A DNA stretch of 64,000 bases from Smittium culicis (GCA_001970855.1 LSSN01000002.1:62001-126000); one strand, 5' to 3'. Positions 35,680 to 48,961 are shown, counted from the stretch's first letter. The notes: generated by a model not told the origin, from the sequence alone. Numbers and translations are program-made.

Positions 35680-37345
35680 CAAAATAATTAAAATTAGGTT
35701 ATAGTTGAATGGATTAGACTAGTTTTATTATTGAAATAGTATAATATCATTATTTATAAATTTCTTTTCATGGTTTATACACACTAAATTTTTAACATGT
35801 ATAGATTTGCTTGTATTTCTGATCCGAGTTTTATTATTAATTTAATTTAATATGATAGTAAATTTATCGCTACATGTTTTAAAAATTCGAATCTTAGCTT
35901 TATAATAGGCACTTGAATTTGCTTTATATAGGTTTTCCAATCAAAAAAGCTAAATTATTATCAGGCTTGTGACTTATGAGGTAATATGAAATGTATTGTT
36001 AAAGTTATAATTATAAATTTAATATTCAGTACCTAGATATAATGCACATTTTTTTTTTACAGTACTGATACATTTGACTGAAATTAAGCTGTAAATTTTA
36101 TATTTGTTTTTTCAACTCAATAAATCCAGCGTATAGCGTTGCTATAATTATTCAATTTTTTTTTGAAACTATTGTGGTAGGAAAGGACGGTTCTTGCGTT
36201 TTAATGAAGCAGCGGATTTTTTTAATAAATATGTGAATATGCGCGCAATTGTATACTAAATTCAAATTATTTCACCTAAACATTACTTAAAACTGTTGAT
36301 GTCTATTACTATCCTGTATTGATAGGAACTATAGGTACATTTAGGTATTAATAATTGTAAAAACGTGGCTATCTTATAGTGCTTATGTGTCTGAAAACTA
36401 AATAAAGCGCTAAATTTGGTCACTACTATATTATTTGTAACTTTTGTAACTAGTATCAATCTCAAGTTATTTTATGTAAATGTAGCCATAAACTTGGGTG
36501 TTTTTTGGTCTTATGCTGTATAATTGAACAGGATAAATTGTTGCAGTTGACTCGGATATACCATATCCATTTTACTTGATTCTCTGACATAAGGCAGCGA
36601 TTAATAAAACTCGCTCTTTTAGTACAATTTGTAATATTAGCCCGCGCATGATTTTTGTAGGCAAATGTCTGATCAAATGAAAAAAAATTATGATGTTGGG
36701 TCTGATAGGTATTGGCCAAAAAACAACGAAGTGCTGAACAATGGGTTATATCTAAAAATATATTTATATTGCGAATTAGATGAAAGCGCGATAGTATATT
36801 TTTGATAAATGTAATTGCTTACAGGGTTTTTTTTTTTTTTTTGAAACAGTTATCGATATTTTTAATATTACCTAAACAGAATTATATATTATTTTACATA
36901 ATTTATTTTCTTAGATGCTGAGTTTCAAAAGAAGTAATATTGATTTTTTAAATGACGAATTTTAATAACGCCAGGGTAAATTGCACTAAGAAATTTTCGA
37001 TCATTTATATTTACCAAACAGCTGACAAAACAAAAAGGTGAAACAATTAATAAAATATTAAGCAAATGGCAAATAAACTAGCGCGTACAGTCACCATCCA
37101 AATATGGTTAAATTGTAAGAAACTTAGGACTTTGAGATTAATAGCAAACGCTTTTATTCAGTGTCTTTTCATATATAGTAGCTTTTCTAATATAAAGGCA
37201 CAACGTGGTCTTTGAAATTCAATGTTCTTTTGCGAAAAAAACGGCACCACTCTAGTTACATATATTAACTCTATATTTTATTCAAAAGAAATATTTATTT
37301 AATTTTTAAAAAAAGATACCATATTTATTATATACTCCCCCCAAT
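35680..37345. other. Intergenic region 5' of the 731-aa gene
   Basis: AT-rich. It becomes slightly less so from about 36150 to 37250, which probably includes the promoter of the gene at 37346. Two minus-strand frames (36462-36719 without ATG, and 36283-36465) are short and featureless, and I do not call them. Confidence 0.4.
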
Positions 37346-39541
37346 ATGAAGGACGAGCGACCTGTATTTTCTCAAGACGTGGAGCAAAGTTATTTCAATG
37401 TTTTTAGCTCTTTTGAGGAGCTTTTAGGCATCGATACGAGCCTGATTCTAGGCACAACACAGAGCCCAAATTCAAAAAAAGATATAAATATTGAGTCTGA
37501 AATGTTAAATAGAACTATGTGTTCTGCGGAGCAGTCTTTATATAAAAATGAAAGCGTCATAGGAAATTACTTAAACAATGAATATGAGGCACTAAGAATC
37601 GGCAGAGATACATTAAGTTCGGAAAAATATTTAGAATTTGGCAGATTCAATGCCCCTGAGCTCTTAAAATCACCCTTTGCTCCTATTTCAGGAAACATCT
37701 ACGGAGATTACCACAATATCGAATGCGCTTCAAACAAGTCAACCAATAGACATTACAACGAAAGTTTTATCCCACAAACCCAAGAAAATGTTGATTTAAC
37801 TAACGATTTTGACCCTTTTTTAAACAGTTCGTTGTTTGGAGACCCTAATTTTGATTCTGAGATTTTTCAGTCACAAAACGCCTCAAAATCTGATAATTTG
37901 AATTTTTCAATTAATTCTAATGACTTTTCAAATAACCTAAATGCGCTAAACCCAGGACTGATTACTAGCTTTGTTTCTGAGTCAGAGAAATATGATTTCT
38001 CTCAATTTACCTTAGGGTATAACCTAAACGCAAGCCGCGAGGTATTTGAAAAATATATAGGCAATACTGTCCAAAACAACTATAATGAACCTATTTTCCA
38101 AAACTCAAAAGATAAGTCATCAGCTACTACTCAAACATTCCCATATGGCACTAATTTATCTTTAAAAAGAGGCTCTGATGTTATCGGCTCTAGCTTTACT
38201 GAATATCGCCGCTCTTCGTTCGATATACAAAAGCCGATATTCAGGAACAACTCTCTGGATAGCCACAATCTACAGCTCGTATCAGACAATATTTATAATC
38301 AGTCAATGTCTTTTGAAAGCTTCGACAACAACTTTTTTCTAAATTCTATTCATCCTGAATTTGATTTTAATCCAAAAAACTGCTCCAAGATAACAAATCT
38401 AGAGTCTAATGCTAATACATCTAAACCCAGTAAGGCTTTTTCCAAAAATCTCTTCCAAAAGGAATATTCTAGCTTAATAAATGCTTCAAAGAAAAAAATA
38501 TATAAAAGAAAATTGTCATTCACTCAAAGGAAATTCATAAAGTCGATCCAGGATATAAAAAAAAGAGTAATAATGGAATGTTTACCTAAGCTTAATTTAA
38601 AGTTTAAATCTTGCTCTAAAACTATGGATTATTACCACTTGAACTCTTGGAGCATTCCTCGATGGACTATTTACACCCGTGGTCTGGCTTTTATAAATAA
38701 TTCTCGGGCTAAAGAAAGTAATTTAGGCAATAATGAATTAATACATAAAAAGAACACTTATATACACGAAATATTTGACATTTGTAAATCTAAAAACTTT
38801 GTGGATCAAGATTTTACTGAAGTGATAATTGCTCACATCTTACCCTCTTTGGAGTCGATAAAATCTCCGAATTTAATATATAAACCTATATCTTTATTTG
38901 GTGATGATAATTATATTTATATACTACCAGAAACCTCTAATTCAGGCTTACTAAAAGACTTAATATATTACACAAACCAGAGCATCAAGCAAATTTTAAA
39001 ATGTGAACTGAAAGAAAAATCATTCGAGAAATTTTTAATTAAAAATAATTGCTACTTTAAAAACATTCGCGTAAGGAATGGTATATCCATCAAGTCTGAA
39101 TCTTCTTGTAGTAAGATAACAGCTAAGTTAAAATCTTGTAAATCTAAAACTATATCAAAAAAGCCAAAGAAAAATAAAGTTATTAAATTTGTAATCTCAA
39201 ATAACTCTAGCCTGAATGTGAGGCCTAGGAAAGTGTCTACAAGCTCTACCACTGATTCACAAATATATGAACAAACAGGTTCTTTTGAATCTAGAACTAT
39301 TGGTATTGACTCCGATTCGACAAATTTGGCATCTACAATCTGCAATCAAGACTCAGATTCAAAGAAGTCCAGTAAAAAGAAACTTCAATTCGTATATGTT
39401 CAGAAGGAGGCTGCTAACGAAGCAGCTAAATATAATGCAGATAAGACGATGCTATATATACATTACAATAAATCTGAAGAATCTAATGATAAGAAGAATC
39501 TAAAATCCAGGATAACCAATATACCATCCAAGATGCCATAA
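37346..39541 (+). CDS. Orphan protein, 731 aa, single exon
   Basis: ATG at 37346 to TAA at 39539-39541, without introns. I recognise no family. Residues 1 to about 370 are polar and acidic (Asn, Ser, Phe, Asp), probably disordered, with several NDF/SLF-type short hydrophobic motifs like those of transcriptional activation regions. A more ordered, Lys-rich part follows at about 375-610 (KRKLSFTQRKFIKSIQDIKKR, DYYHLNSWSIPRWTIYTRG, DQDFTEVIIAHILPSLESI, SLFGDDNYIYILPE). A very basic patch KPKKNKVIK near 613 is a candidate nuclear signal. The tail is Ser-rich. A nuclear or regulatory role is only a guess from composition. It converges with the next gene, 328 bases between stops. Confidence 0.85.
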   Translation: MKDERPVFSQDVEQSYFNVFSSFEELLGIDTSLILGTTQSPNSKKDINIESEMLNRTMCSAEQSLYKNESVIGNYLNNEYEALRIGRDTLSSEKYLEFGRFNAPELLKSPFAPISGNIYGDYHNIECASNKSTNRHYNESFIPQTQENVDLTNDFDPFLNSSLFGDPNFDSEIFQSQNASKSDNLNFSINSNDFSNNLNALNPGLITSFVSESEKYDFSQFTLGYNLNASREVFEKYIGNTVQNNYNEPIFQNSKDKSSATTQTFPYGTNLSLKRGSDVIGSSFTEYRRSSFDIQKPIFRNNSLDSHNLQLVSDNIYNQSMSFESFDNNFFLNSIHPEFDFNPKNCSKITNLESNANTSKPSKAFSKNLFQKEYSSLINASKKKIYKRKLSFTQRKFIKSIQDIKKRVIMECLPKLNLKFKSCSKTMDYYHLNSWSIPRWTIYTRGLAFINNSRAKESNLGNNELIHKKNTYIHEIFDICKSKNFVDQDFTEVIIAHILPSLESIKSPNLIYKPISLFGDDNYIYILPETSNSGLLKDLIYYTNQSIKQILKCELKEKSFEKFLIKNNCYFKNIRVRNGISIKSESSCSKITAKLKSCKSKTISKKPKKNKVIKFVISNNSSLNVRPRKVSTSSTTDSQIYEQTGSFESRTIGIDSDSTNLASTICNQDSDSKKSSKKKLQFVYVQKEAANEAAKYNADKTMLYIHYNKSEESNDKKNLKSRITNIPSKMP

Positions 39542-39869
39542 TTATTCGACAAATTTTGCTTTTGTGGCTTTATACTGATGTCAATATATAATTTATCGAC
39601 ATTATCTATTTATTACTAATGCTAATTTAGCATTTTATGCTTTTATATATACTTTTAATTTTATACCTTGTAAATTCGAATTCATAGCTCACATAAACGA
39701 GTTTTATTGAAGATGATCTATATTTTTTACGCACAATCTAATATAATATTGGAATATTTCGTAATTCTTCAGTGATTTATATTTATTAAATTAGCATTTT
39801 GATCAAATCGTAAGATTTGTATTTATGCGATTATAAGATTTAGAAAAACAAGGTTTACATATAACTTGA
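39542..39869. other. Convergent spacer
   Basis: 328 AT-rich bases separating two converging stop codons, serving as the 3' ends of both genes. Nothing else is seen. Confidence 0.5.
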
Positions 39870-40866
39870 TCAAAAATAACTCATCGTAAGAAAATATGTA
39901 AATGTCAAAAAAGTCGAAATGAAAATAATACTATTCGAATAAAAATTTTTTGTGCTCTTAGCTGCTGAGCTTACAAGATACGATATGTCACCATTTGAAT
40001 AGCTGATGGAAGCTATAACTTTATTGTCGATTTTAGTGTATCCTAATGTAACACCTTCGTCCACTTCTTGCTCTATTACTTCTACTTGATAAACCACATT
40101 AACTACAGTTATTGTAGATCCAAAAGCGTCCGTCTCGACAGCATCTGAGCTAATACTTTTGGTCATGGTTGTAATAAGATTATCTGGCTTTAATTTATTG
40201 GTTGAGTCAATGTCATCTCCAGTCTGCGTAGAGCGCGGCAATTTAGATAGTTGTTTAGATGACGATGATTGATTTTCACTATCAGGGGATCCTTCTTTCG
40301 AACCTTCATCTGCTGCTGTAGTAGATTTTTTTCGATCCAAAGTGTTGATGGTTGTTTTAGTTGTAAGAGTGGTAGTTTTAGCAACAGTCCTAGTATTGAT
40401 TTTTTTGGATATTGATGATAATATATTAGGAGCAGATACAGTGCCTAATGGAAAAAAAATTTCGGTTAAAAAATTTAAATAAATCAGATAGCACAAAAAT
40501 TAAAATGCTATTATGAATTTTTTTTTGTTTAGTTTTAAAGTGAGCTTACTTGCTAAACCAACAGTAGTAGGTGTCAAATCCTATTTATCAGACAGTTAGT
40601 TGCATTAATCTTTTATAAAATTAAGTAATAAATTTATAGCTACATTAGATTGTATACGAACTGTTATTAAGCTAATGAAAAAGCTCTCTAGAATAAAAAA
40701 TGAGAAATAAACTTACATCTTGTCTTTTAACTCGTACTTCTAATCCAGCATTTCCAATTTCGATATTGATTGGATTTTTAGACCCAGATGCATTAGCAGA
40801 ATTTATATTAGCTAATATACATAACAAGGTTACCACGATACTGACAATACTATGTTTATTTTCCAT
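39870..40866 (-). CDS. Secreted Ser/Thr-rich, probably GPI-anchored protein, 251 aa, three exons
   Basis: Exons are 40866-40717, 40580-40550 and 40444-39870. Introns of 136 and 105 bases have donors GTAAGT and GTAAGC and acceptors AATAG and TTAG. An ACTAAC branch site lies shortly before the first acceptor. Exon 2 is only 31 bases. The frame closes exactly: VKRQD-DLTPTTVGLA-STVSAPN. The N-terminus MENKHSIVSIVVTLLCILAN...ANA is a signal peptide with cleavage near residue 25. KR at about 47-48 is a possible dibasic processing site. Residues 60-150 are rich in Ser and Thr (likely O-glycosylated), followed by a valine-rich stretch (TITVVNVVYQVEVIEQ). The C-terminus ends in a hydrophobic segment after SSAAKS, as GPI-anchored proteins do. 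It is likely a cell-surface or wall protein; no named family was recognised. Confidence 0.78.
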
Positions 40867-42575
40867 CTGAAAAAGCTAGAAGAATTGAAATGAAGAAAAT
40901 AGTAAACTGCTAATTTATAAAATTTTAATTTAAATTATAAGCACTTATATATTCCAGAATGGGGATTGTATATTTAAATGTTGTTCAACTAATTGCCCTT
41001 TTAATTTCCTTTTTAATCGCCTCTTCTAAAGATTTTAAATAAAGAAAAATTTGGTAAAAAAATTAAGAATGTAATAAGCTCAAAACTTTGATATAAGAGC
41101 CATTCATTAAATTTTTTCTTGATTTTTTTAATAAAAACTAATATATTTTGCACCTCATACAAAAATATAAGTAATGGTATTCTATTGACCTCACAAATTT
41201 ATCTAAATATAAGCCATTAATTCTTTATTTCCATTAGCATACTCACACAACAAGTTTGCTAATTGTATCAAATAAAATTATTATTTCATTCATACAATCA
41301 CTCCCAAAAAGCTTTGTTCGAAAAAAGTAAAATCATTGTAGTATGTTCTTCAATAATTTTATTTTTTCATTTTATTAAAAGTCTAAACAATTAAAAAAAA
41401 CTATTCATATAAATACCTTCAAGTTATGTATATTTAATTATTTGTTACTTTTTTTTAAAGACAGGTTAAATTTTAATTTTTGATTCAAAAATATTTACAA
41501 TAAACCATTAACCATTGTATCTTTAGTAGATGGTAGGTTAAAAATAGCTTAGTTCTGTGACTATTAAAATTGTTTTAACTAGCTCTTTTACGAAACAAAT
41601 ATTCTAATTATTTATAACATTTTCCTGGAAAATGGATGCGAGTACACTAATGATTTATGAAGTTTGACGGGAGACCATTCACATAAATTATTCTACCAAT
41701 TCTTCTGGACTCGCAGCTGTTTGACCGACATGGAAATGTATTTGTATTAGGATAATATTTTTTTTTACCTCTTATATGATTTTATCTATTTTTTTATATA
41801 TAGTTTACTTCATTCAATATTTCTAGTGTTTAATTATACCTATAAAACTTGATAGTAAAAAACCCCGGTTATTTGAAGTGGTCAGTTTACATTATCTATT
41901 GTATTTTATTGTTTTGAAAGGATGCTTCTTATCCAATATTTTTTTGTTAAAAACTGCATCTCTCTGAATCTAAGTAATAGCAAACCAAATGATATCAAAA
42001 ATAAATAGATATGATCTAATTCAAATGATTAGTATCGTAAGATGTTCTTATATAATGGGAGTTTTGTGGTTATAGTTGGATTAATTTAGAACTCTTGACA
42101 GTTGTAAATAGATATAAAAGCAGTAGTTTCAACAAAAAAAAAATCACTAATTTGAATAACCTATTTTCTAGGTCCAAAAACCTCGTATATAGTTAAAAGT
42201 TAAATAAAAATAAATAAATTTTGACATTCAACATTCTTTTCTTAATCACAAATATTATTTATTGGTGAGAAAAGTATTCGAAAATAATGGTATTGTTTGC
42301 TACAGGGGTTGTAGCCTTGAGTAAAATTATGTCTAAAAAATAGCAAGCCATTTCAATGAATTAGCTTTGTTAAAACCAAAGTGATATACGATTAAACATT
42401 ATAAAATGAGGGATACGATATAAAAATCATTTCAAGACAAATTTTATTAGCTGACTTTATTGAAAGGTTGAGAAAGCTTTTTTAACTTTATTAGATCACT
42501 TAACCCTGCTCATTACTAAAAGTTTCTTTTTTTCTTGTATACTTAATTTTTTTTTAGCCTCTAAGATACTTTTAT
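40867..42575. other. AT-rich spacer, upstream of the secreted-protein gene
   Basis: It presumably carries the promoter of the minus-strand gene at its left end. No other gene or RNA was recognised. Confidence 0.4.
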
Positions 42576-42579
42576 TTAA

Positions 42580-42768
42580 CCCTTTCCTGTCCAACACTCT
42601 TTAAAAAGATTAATTTTGTGATTCATTTATGATTTATAGGCAAGTTTAATATATGCTGTTTAATTACAGTATTCAAATAATTCAAAAAGCCTCTGAATTA
42701 AAGTAATTTAACTGAGCGCTCTTGGCGATATATGGTATACCAAAAATAGTAAACCGCGCAGGAAAGGG
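42580..42768 (+). mobile_element. MITE subfamily A, forward copy with perfect TTAA on both sides
   Basis: TTAA (42576-42579), then CCCTTTCCTGTCCAACACTC, ending AAACCGCGCAGGAAAGGG, then TTAA (42769-42772). It is 189 bases. Confidence 0.82.
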
Positions 42769-43713
42769 TTAAACGCGCTAAATAATAAAATTAACCGTTC
42801 GTAAATCAGTTAAAATTATTCTTGAACAGAAATAGTAAAGTAAAAATGGCTGTTCAGAAAGGCAACTATCTTTTAAATCGCGAGTTTTTAATTTTTTAGA
42901 ATTAATAATATAAATGAAAATGTTATCTTTTTCTTGAGTAGATAGCTACTTTTTGATTTTACTAACTTTGTGTTTTATACGTAAATTGATACACTTTTCA
43001 TACGCAACTTGTGAATAAATTGTAAATCTTGGTTATTTTTTAAAAGATCCTTGGGATGTATTCATTTTAAAAAGATTCTAGCAGTTCAGTTTAGTTTTGA
43101 AAAGAATAAAAGTTTTGATATATTATTTATGCTTACTTCAATAATTTTCTAATAAATTTTAAAACACATGCATTATTAGAGAAATTGTTGTGGTCAATTC
43201 ACACTATTTGATAATTTACACTTCAGAAAACTTCGAAAATACTCTATTGTACAAATAAATGCTATTTTTTTTCTAACTAGGTTGCACAATAGAATAATAC
43301 GTTTCTTAAATTGATACTAAATATTTTTTTCAGGAATTAGTTAAAAAGCACACTAATTTTCATAATAAATCACATATAAAAAATGAAAATAAGCCACTAG
43401 CCATTCTTTCAATTCAAATCCGGCTCATTATTACATAATATTTTTATCAAGTCCATGACTCACTCTTTAATATATATATATATTCGCGTAAGAGTAAGTA
43501 TCAATGATTTCACTTTTTGTGACCAATTTCGCTCTAATCAAACAGAGTTTAGAATGGAGAAACCTAATTTGATTTAAATAATAAAACCTTTCGTAATATA
43601 CACAAGATACTTAAACTAGGCTGAAATATCCCTAATAGATATTTTGATTGTTGTTGTTAATTCATTGTAATTACTGGCAGGAAACTGATAAATTAGATGG
43701 CAGTACAGTTTAA

Positions 43714-43902
43714 CCCTTACACGCGCAACACCCTTTAAAAAAATAAATTTATTGATAAGCTTATGATTAAAATTAAATTTATTATATACTGTAATTATAG
43801 ATAAACCAACATTTCTTATAACCTCGAAAATGTGCAATACTTTAATTGAAAATAGTTGGCTATACTAGGTAGATCAAAAATAGCCTACCACCCATGAAAG
43901 AC
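43714..43902 (+). mobile_element. MITE subfamily A, forward copy with perfect TTAA on both sides
   Basis: TTAA, then CCCTTACACGCGCAACACCC, ending GCCTACCACCCATGAAAGAC, then TTAA (43903-43906). It is 189 bases. Confidence 0.78.
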
Positions 43903-44747
43903 TTAATATTATTAATTACAAGATACAATTGATAATAAAAAAAATTAATTGAAACCCTTTCATCATCAATAAATAATCAATCGTATAATGTATGTTAGAT
44001 TCTTTTGTTGCGCTTTACATATTTACGACTTTCAAAATTTCAATCGACACAAAATCGTTTCCTTAATTGCTACACAACTTTGGATTGTTAGGAAAAAATT
44101 TTCAAAAATTAGCTTCACAAGCAAAATATCACTTTTGTAGGAATAAAATTAGGGCATTGATTAGGTATAAAAATTAGTAAAAGCTTAGAGCTTTTTTATT
44201 TATTTCATTACAATACAGCCTATTGTTACTTTTCCTCAAAACAAAAATAAAACTTATGTAATTATACTACAATAAAGCTACGATTAAAATGAGCGAAGAG
44301 GTGATTTAAATATATATTATGATTAAAAATCTAGTCTTTAATAATTTTGATTACTTGAGCCAAATTTTAGCCAGAATTATATTCCAAATATGGATTACAT
44401 ATTAAGTTAACAAGCTCGAAAAAATGTGAAAAAAAGATTAACTAGCTTTGATAAAATACAATACTAACTCACATTAATCGTAGTAAATAATAATATTAAC
44501 GCAATTTAGCTAGATTAGGAAAATTTTAATAAATTACAGGTCATCCATATTATTATACACGTCATAGAAAATAATTTATTTTAAACACAAAAATATTTTA
44601 GCAAATAAGTTTTCTGTGGAATTTATAGATTATACTGTTTACATCTCTGGAGACTAATTCCACCGAACATCTTTACAAGTATATACTTCAAAGTAAACGA
44701 ATTTCTTAAGCAAGCTGTGGTATAAATACGAATTGCTAACTGTTTAA

Positions 44748-44936
44748 CCCTTTCCGGTGCCAGCACTCTTAAACCTAATTAAAAAATAATAGGATAATTC
44801 TATTTGAAACCATTTTTTATTGGTCGCGTTAACGTTAATAGCCAATAATTTATATACACTTTATACTGAATTATCTGATTATAATATGGTTGGATAATTA
44901 TGGTAGTTCAAAAAAAGCCAACCGCCCCTGAAAGAG
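44748..44936 (+). mobile_element. MITE subfamily B, forward copy
   Basis: TTAA (44744-44747), then CCCTTTCCGGTGCCAGCACT, ending CAACCGCCCCTGAAAGAG. ATAG (44937-44940) is shared with the following B copy. Confidence 0.8.
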
Positions 44937-44940
44937 ATAG

Positions 44941-45128
44941 CCCTTTCTGACTCCAATAATCGCATAATTATTAAAATACACTATTGTATAAATCAGCGAT
45001 AAATATTATTTATTGGATGAGCTAAATCCAATATTCAATAAATTACAACTACCCTAATTAATTTATCTATCAGTAAAATGGTTGGTTAATTTTGGTAGTT
45101 CAAAGAAAGCCAACTGCGCCTGAAATGG
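44941..45128 (+). mobile_element. MITE subfamily B, forward copy, head-to-tail with the previous one
   Basis: Starts CCCTTTCTGACTCCAATAAT directly after ATAG and ends AACTGCGCCTGAAATGG before TTAA (45129-45132). It is 188 bases. Confidence 0.75.
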
Positions 45129-45132
45129 TTAA

Positions 45133-48100
45133 ATACAATGCTTTTATATTTTTTCGTTACAGATTTTGCGCTTTTAATTTAACTTTGTAACAATTTATAA
45201 GTATTTTTTATTTAGTAATTATTTTAATTATATTTTATTAAAAAAAAAGCAATTTATAAAACATCACGGGACATAAGGTACCCGAAATATATTGTATAGT
45301 TAGATTAAGGTGATTTTTTATTTTTACACAACTGATAAATGTAATTTTGCCTAGTATTTTGTTTTATTGATTTAGAAACCTGGTAAAATTGAAACTAGAC
45401 TATTTTTTTGTTGTTCCTGCTTCTTTTTTTTCAAAGAGATTTTTGTTACGCCGTTTACTTCTATAATACATCTTAAATATAGATTGATTACAAACATTCA
45501 ATTAATAATTACCAATATACTGTAAAAAGCATTCTGTAATAGAACACAGAATGAATGGTACAAAAACTTAAATATGTAATTACAAACACAATCCCAACTA
45601 TGCTCAAATTATAAATTTAATAAGGAATAAATAAATAATTTTAGCCTATAATTATTTGAATTAAATACCAGATACTACTTGATGATATTTTTTTTTTTAC
45701 GCTTTAATCCTAGTCGTGGAAATTTTTAAAGTAGAGTTTTTTTTTTTTCCACAGCATCTAGTTATCTAGTAATAACCAGATTTAGATACTTCCTTGGTTT
45801 TTAAACATATTAGTAAACTTTTAATGATAGTAATACCCTGTATAAAAATTGGGGATTGGATTAAGTAAAAAAAATAACTAAAAAAAACTTCAATCATCAA
45901 AATCATCAATATGTAAAAAATATTAGAAATACAATACATTTAACATGTAAATACTATGATGATATCAAATTTATAGTTGGTTGAATTGATTTATTTCATC
46001 TATATGATAATACTACACTCACTGGAAAAAGTTTTTCTTTAAATTTTTTTATTAAATCACGGTATCTATGCTAAAATTATTTTAAATAAAAAAATATTAG
46101 GTGTGATAAAATAAAAATAGAACGCTATTCATATTTCATTTATTCCAAAAACCACTCATTAATTCAGGATAAAAGTGCGAGATGAGATTTCGACCGCCGA
46201 AAATTTTTCTATAAAAAACTATTAATCTTTAGCTTTTTTTTTCTCAGATTTATTAAACATAATTTAAAAGTATTCAAAATCACTCGTCAGCTTTAGCTAT
46301 TTTTTATTACACTATTATTTAAAAATATTGAAAGAATTATCAATAACAATCGAGCTTTATTTAATTCACATTATTAATTGATACTTCTAACTAAAAAACC
46401 TCCGCTCCTTGAAATAATATATCTTCTACCAATATTGAAATAATGATAAGTATTTATAGTCACAATTTATATTATTGTTCCAAAAAATATACTGATTTTT
46501 TTATATATAACTATCTTAAATAAAAAATTAAAAACAAAATTAAAAATAAAAATTGAGTAGAAAATATAAATCTCTTCCGTTAATGTATTAATTAAATATA
46601 TATATCCTTTCAATATGGCCTGATTTGAATCAAAATATATTTAAATTTTTAACCAGTTAGTATTTTTTCAAAATTTAAAATTAATTTTTAGGATAACATA
46701 TAAATTTTATTAAATAGTTAATGAATATAATAGATTCAGATTTTAAATATTTATTTATTGTTTATTTATTGTTTATATTACATTCCCAAGTAAAACAATG
46801 ATTTGTAAAGTAAATATAAATGAAAAATATTTTGTTTTACAGATATCTCGACTAAAAATTTTACACAAGCAGTGATTAAAATAGAATACTTGAACGGTTA
46901 TAGAATATATTTTAATACATTAAAATTAGAATTGATCGTTTCCGAAATGCCATCATTCATACTATAATGAATATTTAAATTTAAAAGATTACAAGATTTA
47001 TATTTTTCTATAGACTATAGTATTTTTTTGGTATTTAATAGAACATAAAAATTTCCAAACTTATAAAAAATTAAAATTATTGATATAGCATTGAAGGTTA
47101 TTAAATTCATAAATATGTAGTCTTAGATCGAATAAAAAAATCATAAAGTGATTTAGCAATTTTTTTACCAAAAAAAATAAACTACGTGAAGGATAAATTA
47201 TCAAGCGCTAAATGACTAATTAATATTTATTTTAGGAAAGTTATTATTATCTATGTTTTTGGTTTTATCATTTTTATCATTTATATTTTGAAAAATACAT
47301 CTCACACAAATTTGGTAAATAATGAATATTCTTATCGAAATTTTTAAAAATAAAATTAATCATTAAACTATATTTTTATTGGCTAAAATATATTGGGATA
47401 TTGGCCTCATAGAAATATCAATATCTAATTCTAGAGAGAATATCTCTAATCTATTTATCAGTGCAAAAATCTAGTGAATATATGGAAAATCTTGAGAGAA
47501 CATATCAAAAGCTTGATTTTATTTATAATATTTTTACGAACGATTATTTCAAATTTTTAAAGTGAGCAAGAAAGTTGATATTAAACTCTAGATAAAACCA
47601 ATAAAATCGATTGGTCACAGGAAATAATAATACGTAAAATAAATCCTAAATTTACAGTTAGGAAAACTAACTATATATCAAAGGCCAAAAATCGATGAAT
47701 CCAAATTTCAAGTATAGTGTGATAAGATCTAAGAAATATTAAAACAATTTATATGCCTTTTTTTTTTTTTTTTGAAAAATTCAAGAATAAAGTATTAAAA
47801 ATAGTTAATCTTAGTTACTTCTGAATTAAATCTAGAGTTTGAGATTTTTGTTATAGTTATACTGATTCCACTCTAAAAAAATTTTTTTTACACCAGATAA
47901 ACATCACGAGTTTCCTGTTATTTTACGTGTTAGTTTCAATTAGATACCAAAATTTCAAAGAAATAAAACAGTAATATGAGAAATATTATAGCGATGGCTA
48001 TTAGATAATATACCGTCTAAACTTTTTATTAGATAAAACCTAATGCAGGTTCATTGAGAGTTTAGTATCAGAACATAAAATCTTAATTCAGTTATTTTAA

Positions 48101-48748
48101 TAGTATTAAGGGATATATTAGAGGTTATAGAGGTTTTTGGATATAAATTAAATCTAAGAAATTATCTCGAAGAAAAAAATCTCATTATTTTTTGAATAGA
48201 TATAGTATTTATCTTATATTTATAAAGATTTACTAATAATTTTTCCAATTTGTGGCTCTATAATATATTTTCTTGAGAAAAAAATATAAATTTTTCTAAT
48301 TAATAGCGCACGAAGTAACATTCATTAGGCTTAAATGCGCAAATTTATATTAATTTATATTAATTATCTTTATATTTCGATACCCTATACATTATGTACG
48401 TATTTTGATTTATAAAGAGTAATTATTACTATTAATATTATTATACAAAATCTAGGTTTAAAATATGCGCTATCATTCACTATTAGGTAATACTAAAATT
48501 TAAAAATAAATATAAAGCTAAATTCGATTTAAGTAAGGAAAAATAAAATAAATAAATAAGCGAGTTATGTAATTAATTTTAATATTATATTCAATTTTTA
48601 ACAGATAAAAATTGTAAACAGGGTGTGAGTAATTCAATCTGTATTTTCGAAAAAATATTTATTCTACATCAATTTACATAAATTTGTGCTATAAATCATT
48701 ATTTATATATATGAGTTATATGATTTCAGATTCATTAGTGCTTAGTAA
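45133..48748. other. AT-rich desert
   Basis: No gene or repeat recognised, apart from homopolymer runs. Confidence 0.45.
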
Positions 48749-48961
48749 ATTTATCAGAACCACGCAAAAGCCTATATTGTTTTTGAATACTTCGAGCGAG
48801 TACCAGTTTCCGAGAGTTTAGATATCATTAAACGTATTGATAAAGCGATAAATGACTTTCCATCTCCCCTTGAATTTGGTTTAAAAATAAAAATTTCGCG
48901 TGGTTTTGTTTTTTACTATAAAAAGATAAAAGATTTCACTTTTTTAAAGATTTCCAGCTAG
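48749..48961 (+). other. Unidentified coding-like segment
   Basis: A 70-codon stop-to-stop frame, without ATG, has balanced amino-acid composition quite unlike its surroundings: AKAYIVFEYFERVPVSESLD, RIDKAINDFPSPLEF, ISRGFVFYYKK. An AG directly before AACCACGC could be a splice acceptor. It may be an exon of an unrecognised gene or a scrap of a transposon; I cannot tell which. Confidence 0.3.

Noticed and set aside
36283..36719. Two minus-strand frames upstream of the 731-aa gene
   Set aside because: The first lacks an ATG and neither shows a domain or a convincing splice link; likely promoter-proximal DNA.
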